A DNA stretch of 13,601 nt. Source: an uncultured Clostridium sp. (lineage in GTDB: Bacteria; Bacillota; Clostridia; Lachnospirales; Lachnospiraceae). A program made the translations under genes and the position numbers. The first letter of the stretch is position 1, and each line of letters starts with the position of its first letter. Positions 6,268 through 13,583 of this stretch are shown piece by piece. The notes below the pieces were generated by a model that searched no databases, had not been told where the DNA came from, and saw nothing but the letters and a program-made list of their open reading frames with translations. The stretch spans positions 1 to 13,601 of the forward strand of contig CALELW010000218.1 of assembly GCA_937902905.1 (NCBI GenBank). The letters are read 5' to 3'.

Positions 6268-7677
6268 ATGAAACCATTTATGGATAGCGATTTTTTACTA
6301 CAAACCGATACAGCAAAAAAACTGTATCATGATTATGCAAAACAGGTGCCAGTGTTAGATTATCATTGTCATCTCGTCCCAAAGGAAATTGCAGAGGATA
6401 TACATTTTAAAAATATGACGGAGCTGTGGTTAGGAGCTGACCATTATAAGTGGCGTGTCATGCGCTCAAATGGTGTCGATGAATATTTCATCACAGGGGA
6501 TGCCCCGGACGAAGAAAAGTTTCACGCTTTTGCCAAAGCCCTGCCAAACTGCATTGGTAATCCGATGTATCATTGGTGTCACTTGGAACTACAAAGATAT
6601 TTCGGCATAAATGAGACTTTATCTGAGAAGAATTGGAAAGAAATTTATGATAAATGCAATGAAATTTTGCAAAAACCGGAAATGTCTGCAAAAAATCTGA
6701 TTCGTATGTCCGGTGTTACGCTCGTTTGTACGACAGATGACCCGATTGATGATTTACATTATCACGAGCAGATTGCAGCCGATTCTGATTTTGATGTGCA
6801 GGTTCTTCCGGCATGGCGTCCGGACCTTGCGATGAGTCCGGAAAAAGAAGGATTTGTTTCTTACATTCAGAAACTTGGTGAAGTAAGCGGCGTTACCATT
6901 ACGGATTTTACAACGCTCAAAGAAGCACTTGGTAAACGCTTGGATTATTTCGCAGAGAGAGGCTGTGTAGTTTCTGACCACGGTTTGGATTATGCAGAGT
7001 TTTGTCCACTTAGTGAGGAAGAAGAAAATGCACTGGTAAAGAAAAGTCTTGCCGGTGAGACTTTGACCGAAGAGGAATTAAAACAGTACCGCACAATGTG
7101 TATGCTGTTTTTAGGTGCTGAGTACAAAAAGAGAAACTGGGTTATGCAGCTTCACTATGGTGCAAAGCGCGAGAATAATGAACTGGTATTTAAGAGTGCC
7201 GGTGCCAACGCCGGAATCGACTGCATTAATCCAAAAGGATTTGTGGCTGAAGTCGCAGACTTTATGAATGCTTTAAACCGCGAGGGAAATCTTCCAAAAA
7301 CAATTATTTACTCCTTAAATCCAACCGACAATGCATTGATTGGAACGATGATTGGATGTTTCCAGGGAGATGGCGTGCGCGGCAAAATCCAGCAGGGTGC
7401 TGCATGGTGGTTCAATGACCATAAATACGGTATGGAGGAGCATATGAAATCATTGGCTTCTTTAAGCCTTCTTGGCAATTTTGTTGGTATGCTGACGGAT
7501 TCGAGAAGTTTTATTTCTTATCCGCGTCATGAGTATTTCCGTCGTATTTTATGCAATTATATCGGAAACCTTGTGGAAAATGGAGAGTATCCGGAGGATT
7601 ATGACCTCTTAGGAGAAATCGTGAAAAATATTTCATATTACAATGCAGTAAATTATTTTGGCTTTGACTTAAAATAA
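6268..7677 (+). CDS. uxaC: Uronate (glucuronate/galacturonate) isomerase
   Basis: This is a cytosolic amidohydrolase-superfamily isomerase that converts D-glucuronate to D-fructuronate and D-galacturonate to D-tagaturonate, the first step of hexuronate breakdown toward KDG. It is 469 residues long, the normal UxaC length. It opens with the family-typical FMDSDFLL and carries DYHCHL (31-36), whose H33 and H35 are the expected metal/active-site histidines. KWRVMRSNGV follows (61-70), then CTTDDPIDDLHYH (154-166) and the downstream WRPD. Near the C-terminus, MLTDSRSFISYPRHEYFRR is another conserved stretch. The start is supported by AGGAGG (6255-6260), 7 bases before ATG. The GH115 gene begins 16 bases after the stop, implying one operon that first frees and then isomerises glucuronic acid. 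Genes for the following steps (UxuB/UxaB, UxuA/UxaA, KdgK, KdgA) and a dedicated transporter are not in the window. Confidence 0.95.
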   Translation: MKPFMDSDFLLQTDTAKKLYHDYAKQVPVLDYHCHLVPKEIAEDIHFKNMTELWLGADHYKWRVMRSNGVDEYFITGDAPDEEKFHAFAKALPNCIGNPMYHWCHLELQRYFGINETLSEKNWKEIYDKCNEILQKPEMSAKNLIRMSGVTLVCTTDDPIDDLHYHEQIAADSDFDVQVLPAWRPDLAMSPEKEGFVSYIQKLGEVSGVTITDFTTLKEALGKRLDYFAERGCVVSDHGLDYAEFCPLSEEEENALVKKSLAGETLTEEELKQYRTMCMLFLGAEYKKRNWVMQLHYGAKRENNELVFKSAGANAGIDCINPKGFVAEVADFMNALNREGNLPKTIIYSLNPTDNALIGTMIGCFQGDGVRGKIQQGAAWWFNDHKYGMEEHMKSLASLSLLGNFVGMLTDSRSFISYPRHEYFRRILCNYIGNLVENGEYPEDYDLLGEIVKNISYYNAVNYFGFDLK

Positions 7678-7693
7678 GAAAGGAAACAGTTTT

Positions 7694-10534
7694 ATGTTTG
7701 AATTGGTAAAAGGAACACAGGCTGCGAGCCTTTACATTGCAAAAGAGGCGGATGATTTTGCGGGACTTTCCCACGTGGCAGAAAAAATACAGAAAGATAT
7801 TGAACTTGTCACAGGGGTGGCACCAAAAATTTGTGATGCGATGCCGGATGGATATTCGATAATTCCGGGTACCATTGGAAAAAATCCGGTGATTGATGAA
7901 ATGATTGCAAATGGGAAACTAAATGTTTCTCAATTAGACGGAAAACGAGAGAGTTATGCTCTTCGTCTTGTGGACGGCGATAAACTGGTCATTGCCGGAA
8001 CAGAGACTGTGGCAACTTTGCATGGTATGTATCACATTTCCGAAAAAATCGGTGTATCACCATGGGTGTACTGGGGAGATGCCATTCCACGCAAACAGGC
8101 AGAGATTGTCTGGGATGAGAGCATCGAATTTACATCAAAAGAGCCTTCAGTTAAATTCCGTGGATTCTTTATGAATGATGAGTGGCCGTCTCTTGGCAAC
8201 TTTGTCATGAATACGTTTGGTGATTTTAATGTGAAATTTTATGACCAGGTATTTGACCTTTTGCTCCGTTTAAAGGGCAATTATTTCTGGCCGGCGATGT
8301 GGTCTGCTTCTTTGTGTTTGGATGGAAGCAAAGAGGATCCACTGGCAAATGTAAAATTAGCGACAGACCTCGGCATCACGATTGGAAATTCTCATCATGA
8401 ACCTTTGATGAGATCCAGTGAAGAATGGGATAAAGTAAAGACCGATACGAACAATGTCGGTTATGGAAAAGACTGGAATTATTATACCAATGGCGAAGGT
8501 TTGTACCGTTACTGGGAAGATGGCGTAGAGAGAAACAAAGACTTTAAACATATGATTACGATTGGTATGCGTGGTGAGCGTGATACGACAATGCTTCCGG
8601 AAGGTTCCTCGATTCAGGAAAATGTGGAACTGCTTCGCAAGATTATTGCAGACCAGTTAGAGATTATTAAGGCAAAAGGCTGCGATGACATGCCAAAGAT
8701 GCTTGCCCTTTACAAAGAGGTAGAAGATTATTATTACGGCGGCGATGGCGTAGAAGGTTTAAAAGACTGGGATGCGCTTGATGACACGATTCTTCTTTTG
8801 TCGGACGATAACTTTGGAAATGTGCGTACACTGCCTACCAAGGAAAACCGTGATAGAAAAGCCGGTTTTGGTCTGTATTATCATTTTGATTATCATGGTT
8901 CGCCGGTTTCCTATGAATGGGTTAATTCGACACCGCTTCCAAAAGTATGGGAGCAGCTTACCATGGCATATGAGTACGGTATCAAAGATTTGTGGATTGT
9001 CAATGTCGGAGATATCCGTCCGCAGGAACTTCCTCTTTCCTACTACATGGCACTTGCTTATGATTATGAGGGAATGGGAATCAATCATCCAAATGAAACC
9101 GATGATTTCATTCGCGGCTGGGTAGAAGAGCAGTTTGGCGGCGTTGTAGAAGATGACGATGTCAAAGAAGAAATTGTTTCTGTTTTGAAAGCATATACAA
9201 GAATGCATGGTAACCGCCGTCCGGAAGTAACATATCCGGATACCTATCATGTGACACACTACGGTGAAAGCAGTAAAATGATTCATCTCTGCCACCGCAT
9301 TAAAAAGATGGCAGATGACATTGATGGCAAACTTCCGGAAGAAGCAAAGGCAAGCTATTATGGACTTGTTTATTATCCGGCAGTTGCAGGGGCAAATGTT
9401 CAGTTGATGAATCTGTATGCAGCGAAGAATCAATTTTATGCGAAGTATGGTGTGGCAGCAGCAAATGATTATGCAGAAAAAGTAAAACAATGCATTACAT
9501 ACGATGAAGAACTGACAAATTATTATAATAAAGAAATGGCAGATGGCAAATGGGATGGCATGATGCTTTCGGCACACATCGGTTTTACGCATTGGAATGA
9601 TGAGGACTGGAAGTACCCGGAGACCGTTCAGGGAGCTGTATCGGATGAGGATAAGCTGCTTGTTCATGCAGCCGATTCCGATTGCTTTGTATCGGAAGGT
9701 GAGGTTTCTCTTCCTGAGTTTACTTCTGTTGGTGAAGAAACATATCTGCTTCAGGCTGCGAATGCCAAAGATGCTTTACTTGATGTGACACTTACATGCG
9801 AAGATGATTTTGTTTCGATTCGTGAATTATCCTGTGGTCCACAGTCTGTCCGTAATTTTGAGGTGTCTGTTGACTTCTCAAAACTTACCGAGACAAAAGA
9901 GTCTGAAATCCTTGTTCAGGCAGCAGGCTGTGAAGTGAAAGTAAAAGTAAAAGCAGTTGTAGTAACGGAGACGCTGCCACCGATGACATTTGTAGAGCGC
10001 GATGGTATTGTCTCAATGGAGGCAGAACATTTTGCGGCGAATGAATCAAAGGATGGTAAGGAATGGAAATGCCTGAAAGAATATGGTAAAACCCTTTCTT
10101 CTATGAAAGTGTACCCGATGGGAACAAACTTTGACAAACCGGGCGAGGGACCAAGTCTTTCTTATTCCGTTTTGATTCGTGGGGGCGGTGAGTACACACT
10201 GCGTGTGATTACAGCACCGACGAACAGTTTGGAAGATGGACGCAATATGCGGTATGCTGTTTCTTTTGATGACGGCAGTGCGAGTGAAGTTAAGACTGTT
10301 CTTGATGAGCATTATAACATTGGTGATGGCCACAGCCGTGCCAGAGACTGGGCAGAGGGTGTCTTAAATAACTGCCACTATGGAGATACGAAGGTAACAT
10401 TGGATAAGGGCGTACATACGATTCATATCTATGGTATGGAATCCGGTTTGGTTTTGCAAAAACTTGTGCTTAGTCATGAGGGGGATGCCAAAGAATCTTA
10501 CTTTGGACCGACCGAGAGTGGGGTTGTGAGATAG
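7694..10534 (+). CDS. GH115 family alpha-glucuronidase, cytosolic
   Basis: This 946-residue glycoside hydrolase resembles family GH115, whose members remove glucuronic or 4-O-methylglucuronic acid side chains from xylan and xylo-oligosaccharides. An N-terminal domain (about 1-150) is followed by the catalytic barrel. Visible signatures are FRGFFMNDEWP (155-165), GNYFWPAMWSA (195-205), NSHHEPLMRS (232-241), MRGERDTTM (292-300), LSDDNFGN (369-376), YYHFDYHGSP (395-404) and NVGDIRPQE (437-445). A helical region leads to a C-terminal beta-sandwich, carbohydrate-binding-like part (about 770-946, beginning near VERDGIVSMEAEHFA). There is no signal peptide or membrane anchor, so it should act on imported short oligosaccharides. 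The ATG follows AAAGGAAA with acceptable spacing. It is the second gene of the uxaC operon and is closed by a hairpin terminator. Catalytic residues were not assigned, because that needs a structural alignment. Confidence 0.9.
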   Translation: MFELVKGTQAASLYIAKEADDFAGLSHVAEKIQKDIELVTGVAPKICDAMPDGYSIIPGTIGKNPVIDEMIANGKLNVSQLDGKRESYALRLVDGDKLVIAGTETVATLHGMYHISEKIGVSPWVYWGDAIPRKQAEIVWDESIEFTSKEPSVKFRGFFMNDEWPSLGNFVMNTFGDFNVKFYDQVFDLLLRLKGNYFWPAMWSASLCLDGSKEDPLANVKLATDLGITIGNSHHEPLMRSSEEWDKVKTDTNNVGYGKDWNYYTNGEGLYRYWEDGVERNKDFKHMITIGMRGERDTTMLPEGSSIQENVELLRKIIADQLEIIKAKGCDDMPKMLALYKEVEDYYYGGDGVEGLKDWDALDDTILLLSDDNFGNVRTLPTKENRDRKAGFGLYYHFDYHGSPVSYEWVNSTPLPKVWEQLTMAYEYGIKDLWIVNVGDIRPQELPLSYYMALAYDYEGMGINHPNETDDFIRGWVEEQFGGVVEDDDVKEEIVSVLKAYTRMHGNRRPEVTYPDTYHVTHYGESSKMIHLCHRIKKMADDIDGKLPEEAKASYYGLVYYPAVAGANVQLMNLYAAKNQFYAKYGVAAANDYAEKVKQCITYDEELTNYYNKEMADGKWDGMMLSAHIGFTHWNDEDWKYPETVQGAVSDEDKLLVHAADSDCFVSEGEVSLPEFTSVGEETYLLQAANAKDALLDVTLTCEDDFVSIRELSCGPQSVRNFEVSVDFSKLTETKESEILVQAAGCEVKVKVKAVVVTETLPPMTFVERDGIVSMEAEHFAANESKDGKEWKCLKEYGKTLSSMKVYPMGTNFDKPGEGPSLSYSVLIRGGGEYTLRVITAPTNSLEDGRNMRYAVSFDDGSASEVKTVLDEHYNIGDGHSRARDWAEGVLNNCHYGDTKVTLDKGVHTIHIYGMESGLVLQKLVLSHEGDAKESYFGPTESGVVR

Positions 10535-10552
10535 GATTTTGATTTGTTGTAG

Positions 10553-10593
10553 AGTGCCAATTTCCTCTTTATGGGATTAATTGGCACTTTTTT
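10553..10593 (+). terminator. Terminator of the uxaC-GH115 operon
   Basis: AGTGCCAATT (10553-10562) pairs perfectly with AATTGGCACT (10579-10588), and an inner TCC/GGA can add three pairs. A T-run ends at 10593. The T-run directly touches the first LytTR operator half-site at 10594, so there is no spacer between the end of this operon and the agr regulatory region. Confidence 0.88.
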
Positions 10594-10623
10594 ACCATTC
10601 ATGTGCAAAAAATAACCGTTCAT
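10594..10623 (+). promoter_or_regulatory. LytTR/AgrA-type operator upstream of the agrA-like gene
   Basis: Two 9-bp direct repeats, ACCATTCAT (10594-10602) and ACCGTTCAT (10615-10623), are separated by exactly 12 bases. This 21-bp periodicity is the established arrangement for dimers of LytTR response regulators such as AgrA, ComE and VirR. The likely binding protein is the product of the gene it precedes, giving positive autoregulation. An almost identical module lies before the agrD-like gene. Confidence 0.82.
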
Positions 10624-10651
10624 AAATAAAATCGTTGAAATAGAATGAATT

Positions 10652-10660
10652 TGTTATAAT
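10652..10660 (+). promoter_or_regulatory. Extended -10 promoter of the agrA-C-B operon
   Basis: TG (10652-10653), one base, then a perfect TATAAT (10655-10660). The hexamer at the expected -35 position (TCGTTG, 10632-10637) is poor, as is usual for activator-dependent promoters. The second operator repeat ends 8 bases upstream of that -35, so a bound regulator could contact RNA polymerase. The leader to the ATG is about 39 bases. Confidence 0.7.
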
Positions 10661-10705
10661 GATATTGAACCTGAAAATATAAGACATAAGAAAGGATATT
10701 ATATT

Positions 10706-11449
10706 ATGTTATTGCGTATTGCGTATTGTGATGATGAGATTGAGAATGGTAAAAAGATAAGGGATTATATTAATCAGTTAATGATTCAGATAGAAGTAGA
10801 ATTTGAATTGGATTTTTATGTATCTGGAACTGTATTACTGGAAAATGTAAAAAAACAAAATGATTATTATGATATGGTACTTCTCGATATGGAAATGCCT
10901 GATATGAATGGAATTGAGATTGCGGAAAAAATTCGAGAACTGGTATCAAGAGAGGTACTTATTACTTTTCTTACCAGTTATCCGGAGTATATGCAGAAAA
11001 GTTTTGGTGTTCAGGCATTTCAATATTTATTAAAGCCGATTACTTATGATGTTTTTAAAAAGGAAATAATCCGAACAATACAGTATATTGAAAAAGATAA
11101 TGAAAGTATACTTGTTACTGACGGTGATACCGGTTATGAAACGGCTGTGCGTCTGAAAAATATTGTTGCTATTGAGAAACAAAAGGGAAATGCGGTAATG
11201 GAAATTACTTTAGAGAAATCGAAAATGAATGCGAAAGGTAATATTTCGGATTATGAGGATAAGCTTGTTCAAAATCATTTCATACGAATCAGCAGAAATT
11301 GCATTGTTAATATGAAATTTATTCATTCTTTTTTTGAACGGGAAATTCGGATGACAACTGGTAAACGAGTCGAGATGAGTAGGAGAAAAATTACCGAGAT
11401 TAAAGAAGTATTTACAAAGTATTTGGTGTTAGGAGGAAATCACAAATGA
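10706..11449 (+). CDS. LytTR-family response regulator, AgrA-like
   Basis: This is a cytoplasmic two-component response regulator that should activate transcription on phosphorylation by the kinase encoded next. The receiver domain spans about 1-125, with the acidic pocket D9/D10, phospho-acceptor D61 (in LLDMEMPDMNG), T90 and the conserved K110-P111. The LytTR DNA-binding domain spans about 135-240; HFIRISRNCIVNMKFI (191-206) and VEMSRRK (222-228) are the stretches expected to contact DNA. The 247-residue length is normal for the AgrA/LytR class. AAAGGA at 10691-10696 precedes the ATG. The gene overlaps the kinase by 4 bases (ATGA), indicating translational coupling. Its cognate sites are probably the two 9-12-9 direct-repeat operators in this window. 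Codons look more A/T-rich by eye than in the upstream metabolic genes; no count was made. Confidence 0.9.
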   Translation: MLLRIAYCDDEIENGKKIRDYINQLMIQIEVEFELDFYVSGTVLLENVKKQNDYYDMVLLDMEMPDMNGIEIAEKIRELVSREVLITFLTSYPEYMQKSFGVQAFQYLLKPITYDVFKKEIIRTIQYIEKDNESILVTDGDTGYETAVRLKNIVAIEKQKGNAVMEITLEKSKMNAKGNISDYEDKLVQNHFIRISRNCIVNMKFIHSFFEREIRMTTGKRVEMSRRKITEIKEVFTKYLVLGGNHK

Positions 11450-12684
11450 CAGCATTGTATATCGTTTCTTGTGTATTTGATGCGTTTGTAATTTATCTTT
11501 TGTTTGAAGATATTTTGGGGAAAAGAAAATCAAGCGTGAATAAATGGATTTTGATGCTAGCTTTGCTTGCGCAACAATTTATTTCATCATTGATATTAAA
11601 TAAGACGCAGTCTGTTTATGCACGATTGATAGTTATGATTGTGGGGACTTTTCTTCTTACGCTTTTTTATGAAACAGATCTAGTGAAACGTTTTTTTGCA
11701 ATGGCGGTATTTATTGGTTTTTCTATAATCGCAGAGGGAATTGCCGAGATTGTAATGGTGTTATTGGGAATAAACAAAGGTGAAGAGGAAGAAATAATAG
11801 CATTGTTTTTAGTTGAAATATTTCTTCTTTTGCTTGTATTGTTTAAAAAGATATTTACGAAAAGAGAGGGAAATATTCCGATTAAATACCAGGTTGGTTT
11901 TTTGATTGTACCTGTGCTAAGTGTTGTAGTGATAAATGGTATGGTATCCGGTCAGCCAACAATTTCATGGTTGTTTGGTGTGATAAGTCTTCTTATATTG
12001 AATATGGTTTCTTATTATCTTTTAAATACGTTGACCGGGTATATTACCGAGCAGAGCAATAAAGAACAAATGGAGAGACAGATTAAAACGCAAAAGGAAA
12101 AATATGAACAGTTAGCAAGTTCTTTTGTTCAAGGAAATCGACTGATTCATGATGTGAATAAGCATAATCAGATGATTAAAAAGTATCTGGAAGAATCTGA
12201 TTTTGAGGAAGCAGTCAATTATATCGAAAAAATAGATGATTCGTTTGCGGAGTTATATTCTTCGGTTAATACGGGAAATTTGGTTGTGGATTCAATTATT
12301 GGCGGGTTTAAGGAACGGTTGGAACAGATTGGGTGTGCTGTTGAGTTATCTGTTAAGATAAATAAAAATCGAAAAATCATGGATGATTATGATTTGGTAG
12401 TTGTACTTGGAAATGTAACTGATAACATTATAGAGGCAGTGACATGTGGCGAAAAGAAGTGTTCATACGTTGAAATGAAATTAGAGATGACACATACATC
12501 GTTTGTTTTTTATGCTAAAAATAGTGTTTCGTCTGAAAAGAAAAAAGAAAAGAATAAGTGGTTTCATGGGTTGGGATTAAGCAATGTTAAGGATACTGTG
12601 GAAAATTATGGAGGAACTATGCTTGTCAGCCACACAAAAGAATCTTATGAGACGATGATTCAGGTGCCGATTCGGGAGGAATAA
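11446..12684 (+). CDS. GHKL sensor histidine kinase, AgrC-like
   Basis: This membrane histidine kinase probably senses the cyclic peptide made by the AgrB/AgrD pair encoded downstream. The N-terminal half (about 1-200) contains six to seven hydrophobic segments with short loops, as in AgrC-type polytopic peptide receptors and with no large extracellular domain. A coiled linker (about 203-225) leads to the phosphorylation motif RLIHDVNKHN, in which H235 followed by Asp is the likely phospho-acceptor. The ATP-binding domain shows an N-box LGNVTDNIIEA (321-331) and a G-box GLGLSNV (375-381) and ends with IQVPI, the pattern of the HATPase_c_5/GHKL group. The length of 412 is close to AgrC (about 430). 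It overlaps the regulator gene by 4 bases and has its own AGGAGG (11431-11436). An alternative peptide or another signal as ligand cannot be excluded from sequence. Confidence 0.9.
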   Translation: MTALYIVSCVFDAFVIYLLFEDILGKRKSSVNKWILMLALLAQQFISSLILNKTQSVYARLIVMIVGTFLLTLFYETDLVKRFFAMAVFIGFSIIAEGIAEIVMVLLGINKGEEEEIIALFLVEIFLLLLVLFKKIFTKREGNIPIKYQVGFLIVPVLSVVVINGMVSGQPTISWLFGVISLLILNMVSYYLLNTLTGYITEQSNKEQMERQIKTQKEKYEQLASSFVQGNRLIHDVNKHNQMIKKYLEESDFEEAVNYIEKIDDSFAELYSSVNTGNLVVDSIIGGFKERLEQIGCAVELSVKINKNRKIMDDYDLVVVLGNVTDNIIEAVTCGEKKCSYVEMKLEMTHTSFVFYAKNSVSSEKKKEKNKWFHGLGLSNVKDTVENYGGTMLVSHTKESYETMIQVPIREE

Positions 12685-12686
12685 AG

Positions 12687-13268
12687 ATGGTGAGCAGTAT
12701 GATTACAAATCATTTGATAAAAGCATCGATTATAGAGGAAAAACAACGCGAGCTATATGAGTATTCAATAAAATCCTTGTTTGGAAATGTTTTGAATATT
12801 GTTTCGTGTCTTGCGATTGGCGTGTTATGTGGAGAGTGCGTTCGTGCAATTATTTTTCTGCTTGTCATGGTGCCACTTAGAAGTTCGATTGGAGGATGTC
12901 ATTTAAAAAGCTCCCGTTTATGTTTTTTAACTTCTTGCGCAATTGTGTTAGTTTGTATTTTTTTACCCAATTATTTGATTTTTCTGCCTGACTGGTTTTA
13001 TTTGCTAATGGCGGGAATTGGCATGGGTCTAATTTCTATTATTGCGCCAGTTGACTGTATTGAGAAACCTATGGATATGGAAGATAAAAAGAAAATGCAT
13101 ATTCGGGTAAGATATTTAATTTGTTTATTGTTTGTATTGTATTTTGTTTTGTATATATTCGGGAAAAAGCAACTATGTGTCGAACTAGTATTAGTTGTAG
13201 AGTGCGCGTTAGCTACATTAATTATAGAATTAATACGAAAATATTTTAGAAAAAACACGGGTGATTGA
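12687..13268 (+). CDS. AgrB-like cyclic peptide processing protease
   Basis: This is an integral membrane cysteine endopeptidase of the accessory gene regulator B family. It cuts the AgrD-type precursor and joins its cysteine to the new C-terminus as a thiolactone. The protein is 193 residues with about five to six hydrophobic segments, close to the family length. The catalytic pair is visible as H72 and C79 within LRSSIGGCHLKSSRLC (64-79). The spacing (His+7 to Cys) and the preceding Gly-Gly match S. aureus AgrB H77/C84, although the residue after His is Leu rather than the common Ala. GGGAGGA (12674-12680) supports ATG 12687; an in-frame ATG at 12699 is a less likely start. The gene begins 2 bases after the kinase stop, so it is third in the agrA-C-B transcript, while its presumed substrate has a separate promoter just downstream. 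Confidence 0.88.
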   Translation: MVSSMITNHLIKASIIEEKQRELYEYSIKSLFGNVLNIVSCLAIGVLCGECVRAIIFLLVMVPLRSSIGGCHLKSSRLCFLTSCAIVLVCIFLPNYLIFLPDWFYLLMAGIGMGLISIIAPVDCIEKPMDMEDKKKMHIRVRYLICLLFVLYFVLYIFGKKQLCVELVLVVECALATLIIELIRKYFRKNTGD

Positions 13269-13287
13269 GAAATTAATCGTATTTTTT
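13263..13287 (+). terminator. Weak possible terminator after the agrB-like gene
   Basis: GATTGA (13263-13268) can pair with TTAATC (13273-13278, one G-U) around a GAAA tetraloop. T6 (13282-13287) follows a few bases later. The stem is short and A/T-rich and overlaps the agrB stop codon, so termination would be partial at best and read-through into agrD is plausible. Confidence 0.3.
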
Positions 13288-13317
13288 ACCGTTCATGTGC
13301 GAAAAACGACCGTTCAT
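13288..13317 (+). promoter_or_regulatory. LytTR/AgrA-type operator upstream of the agrD-like gene
   Basis: Two identical 9-bp direct repeats, ACCGTTCAT at 13288-13296 and 13309-13317, are separated by exactly 12 bases. The site matches the operator at 10594-10623 in sequence, spacing and preceding T6 run, but here both half-sites are identical, so it may be the stronger binding site. Confidence 0.87.
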
Positions 13318-13345
13318 AAAAAAAACGGTTACAAACATTATGTTG

Positions 13346-13354
13346 TGTTAAAAT
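13346..13354 (+). promoter_or_regulatory. Extended -10 promoter of the agrD-like gene
   Basis: TG (13346-13347), T, then TAAAAT (13349-13354). The gap from the end of the operator to the -10 hexamer is 31 bases, the same as at the agrA promoter. The -35 position (CGGTTA, 13326-13331) is poor, consistent with dependence on the bound regulator. Transcription should start near 13361, leaving a leader of about 30 bases. Confidence 0.7.
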
Positions 13355-13390
13355 GAGTAACGTAAAAAATATACCAGGGAGGACAAAAAG

Positions 13391-13555
13391 ATGTTAAAAA
13401 AAATGGTTAGAAAATTTGGAAAGAATTTTGCTGCGTTGGCACTTGCTGTTGGGGTTATTTCAACCTCTCAAGTATGTCATTTCTTTTTGAATCAACCAGA
13501 GGTTCCGGACGAGATGAAAAAATTGGTAGACAAACGGAAAAAAGTAGAGGGCTAA
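13391..13555 (+). CDS. AgrD-like cyclic autoinducer peptide precursor
   Basis: This is a 54-residue precursor of a secreted signalling peptide. It has the three AgrD parts: a basic, amphipathic N-terminal leader (MLKKMVRKFGKNFAALALAV), a signal core with a single cysteine (C29 in ISTSQVCHFFL), and a charged C-terminal tail beginning NQPEVPDEMKKL. The tail lines up with the S. aureus AgrD-I tail DEPEVPKEL, placing the AgrB cut after L33. The mature peptide would then be a five-residue C-H-F-F-L thiolactone with a short N-terminal extension of uncertain length (perhaps Q-V to T-S-Q-V). GGGAGG (13377-13382), 8 bases before the ATG, is a strong ribosome binding site. The gene follows the agrB-like gene by 122 bases and has its own LytTR operator and promoter. 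No terminator follows, so it is probably cotranscribed with the next gene. Confidence 0.87.
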   Translation: MLKKMVRKFGKNFAALALAVGVISTSQVCHFFLNQPEVPDEMKKLVDKRKKVEG

Positions 13556-13583
13556 AGGTTGTTAGCGTAAGGGAGGTGACAGA

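Noticed and set aside
8759..9667. Minus-strand 302-residue open frame opposite GH115
   Set aside because: The Ile/Cys/Phe-rich translation is what the reverse strand of this codon usage produces. It lies inside the conserved catalytic region of GH115 and shows no family motif.
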